This document shows positions 63,119-64,000 of a DNA stretch of 64,000 bases, in pieces (position 1 is the stretch's first letter; the number at the start of each line of letters is the position of its first letter). A model generated the notes under the pieces. That model made no database searches. It had not been told where the DNA came from and was given only the letters and a program-made list of their open reading frames with translations. This DNA comes from Symbiodinium natans. Taxonomy: Eukaryota; Sar; Dinophyceae; Suessiales; Symbiodiniaceae. Made by a program: the position numbers and the translations under genes. Location: contig CAJNDS010000890.1 of assembly GCA_905221605.1 (NCBI GenBank), forward strand, positions 1,520,857-1,584,856, in the 5' to 3' direction.

Positions 63119-64000
63119 CTAAGAGAAACATTTAGAACACTGTGGGTAAGCATGTGCCCTGACCATAGGGACTCGGCGGTAGTGATCTCCAAAAGCTCTA
63201 CCGCACAAAAACAAAGCAGACCCAAGTGTGGTTCTGTGCAAGACCTGACTTGTAGGGTGAGCCCAGTACGAGGGGCTCTCCGAATTATCCTCCTCCGAAT
63301 CGGAAGCATCCGAAACTACAGCCAAAGCAGCGTCCTGATCGTCGGGCGTGTCCCCCTGACTGGTTTCATCATCTCCAGGTGCAACCGCCGCAGACTCCAT
63401 GATCTTTTGACGGTTCCAGCCTTGAGCAAAATGGCCGCTCCTAGTTTGGTCAGGAAAAAATTTTCCTGACGCAACCGCTTCCAGGATAATGATGTACTCG
63501 CGCAACGCAGCACTCTGCAGCTCCCGACCGTACACCGCATCTGATCCTGTGGCAGCGTCAGCGTGATGACCAAGAACGCGCTTAGTCTCCCTCAGCATGC
63601 CGAATTTGGAGCACCATACGAGGGTGGTCGCCTTGAGAGAATGACTAGACAATGGCTTTTCTGAATCAGGACGAGGGAGTAGAAAACGCAGCCAGCGAGT
63701 CACTTCACTAGATGACAGGGGGTCCGAAGACCAACTACCATCAGGCCGAGGGGCCGGCAGGAAAGGGACATCAATCCCATCATTCGGCAACCCAGCTTCA
63801 TCTCTCAACTCCAGCAGTAGTTGCCCCAACGGGACTTTAGCAATACCAATTCCCGGAATCACCAAAGGAAGGATTCGGCGTTGCTGAGCATCAAGCCGTG
63901 AAGTTTTATGGTAGAGGGTACCTAGTTCAATGAAACCGTGACTCCAGTCCGCGCCACTCTTGTCAATAATCAAAGGTTGAATACAACGAACATCAGAAGC
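63119..64000 (-). CDS. Tyrosine recombinase, 5' part outside the window
   Basis: The frame is open to the window edge, so the start and first catalytic Arg are not visible. Visible residues include HSLKAT (HxxK where HxxR is usual), then LGHH about 22 residues later and SDAVYGREL with the candidate nucleophilic Tyr 12 residues after the first His of LGHH. This is the H-x-x-R/K, H, Y order of the tyrosine recombinase catalytic end. An acidic Ser/Asp-rich linker and a Cys tail (LFLCGRAF, then CSKC) follow. In YR retroelements this enzyme integrates circular cDNA without target duplication. A K at the second Arg site is tolerated in several families, but activity is not proven. Confidence 0.8.
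   Translation of the reverse strand, partial: ASDVRCIQPLIIDKSGADWSHGFIELGTLYHKTSRLDAQQRRILPLVIPGIGIAKVPLGQLLLELRDEAGLPNDGIDVPFLPAPRPDGSWSSDPLSSSEVTRWLRFLLPRPDSEKPLSSHSLKATTLVWCSKFGMLRETKRVLGHHADAATGSDAVYGRELQSAALREYIIILEAVASGKFFPDQTRSGHFAQGWNRQKIMESAAVAPGDDETSQGDTPDDQDAALAVVSDASDSEEDNSESPSYWAHPTSQVLHRTTLGSALFLCGRAFGDHYRRVPMVRAHAYPQCSKCFS

Larger units (their letters stand above)
57113..64000 (-). mobile_element. DIRS/Ngaro-like tyrosine-recombinase retroelement, 5' end outside the window
   Basis: In transcription order (minus strand) the element runs: tyrosine recombinase (64000-63119, partial), Gag (62973-61684), an in-frame UGA, RT-RNase H (to 58438), repeat B1 (58419-58181), an 829 bp segment (58180-57352) and repeat B2 (57351-57113). 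There is no integrase and no LTR pair. An ORF block followed by B1-A2-B2 is the known 3' half of split-direct-repeat YR elements, with A1 expected upstream of the first ORF beyond 64,000. Identical B copies and intact ORFs suggest recent activity. Placing the recombinase first is unusual compared with DIRS1 or Ngaro. Confidence 0.85.

Noticed and set aside
63414-63436. Match to the dinoflagellate spliced leader (GCCATTTTGCTCAAGG)
   Set aside because: One base short of the leader, inside a conserved coding frame (HFAQG), and not at an mRNA 5' end; probably coincidence.

Overview
The window is nuclear DNA of a eukaryote, most likely a dinoflagellate or a related alga. The telomere-type heptamer TTTAGGG/CCCTAAA is scattered over roughly 43 kb. 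No bacterial-style operons are present. Coding signal before 56.8 kb comes as short exon-sized islands with AG|G acceptors and possible GC/GA donors. The intact genes belong to a tyrosine-recombinase (YR) retroelement. The assignment rests on repeat type, gene structure and element type; I saw no spliced-leader or rRNA gene to confirm it.

Region 1 (about 1-40,150) is a mosaic. Perfect and decayed TTTAGGG tracts in both orientations alternate with 50-300 bp unique islands. Many islands carry one open, protein-like frame and some end in a stop, so they look like exons. The best case is on the minus strand at 39.1-30.5 kb. Fragments of one Cys-rich repeated module (consensus pieces GKHCxNYxNLRVAG, TLEEC, YFQY, GDCGCATDxC, NWxIY) occur in collinear order over about four repeats, which suggests one split gene whose introns are largely telomere-like DNA. 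Several foldback (MITE-like) families, minisatellites and an AT-rich satellite block (27.5-29.6 kb) are also here.

Region 2 (about 40,150-54,300) has few TTTAGGG tracts. It holds microsatellites, including a large TATAC/GTATA inverted array, decayed tandem repeats and a satellite at 49.7-51.8 kb that one TTTAGGG tract interrupts. I found no gene here that I would defend.

Region 3 (54,300-56,810) consists of diverged duplicated segments, including an exact-period 176 bp tandem pair and a repeated coding-like 3' end finishing in DDFEY-stop. A protein-like open frame (56,813-57,112) then abuts the element end.

Region 4 (57,113-64,000, minus strand) is a DIRS/Ngaro-like retroelement whose 5' end lies beyond the window. 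In transcription order it has a tyrosine recombinase (partial), a Gag with two zinc motifs, then an RT-RNase H polyprotein. Gag and Pol share one frame and are separated by a single UGA in the leaky context UGA-CUAG, followed by a predicted hairpin. The Pol N-terminus resembles a cytosine-C5 methyltransferase fold that has lost its catalytic Cys. Downstream, a perfect 239 bp direct repeat flanks an 829 bp segment, matching the B1-A2-B2 half of a split-direct-repeat element.
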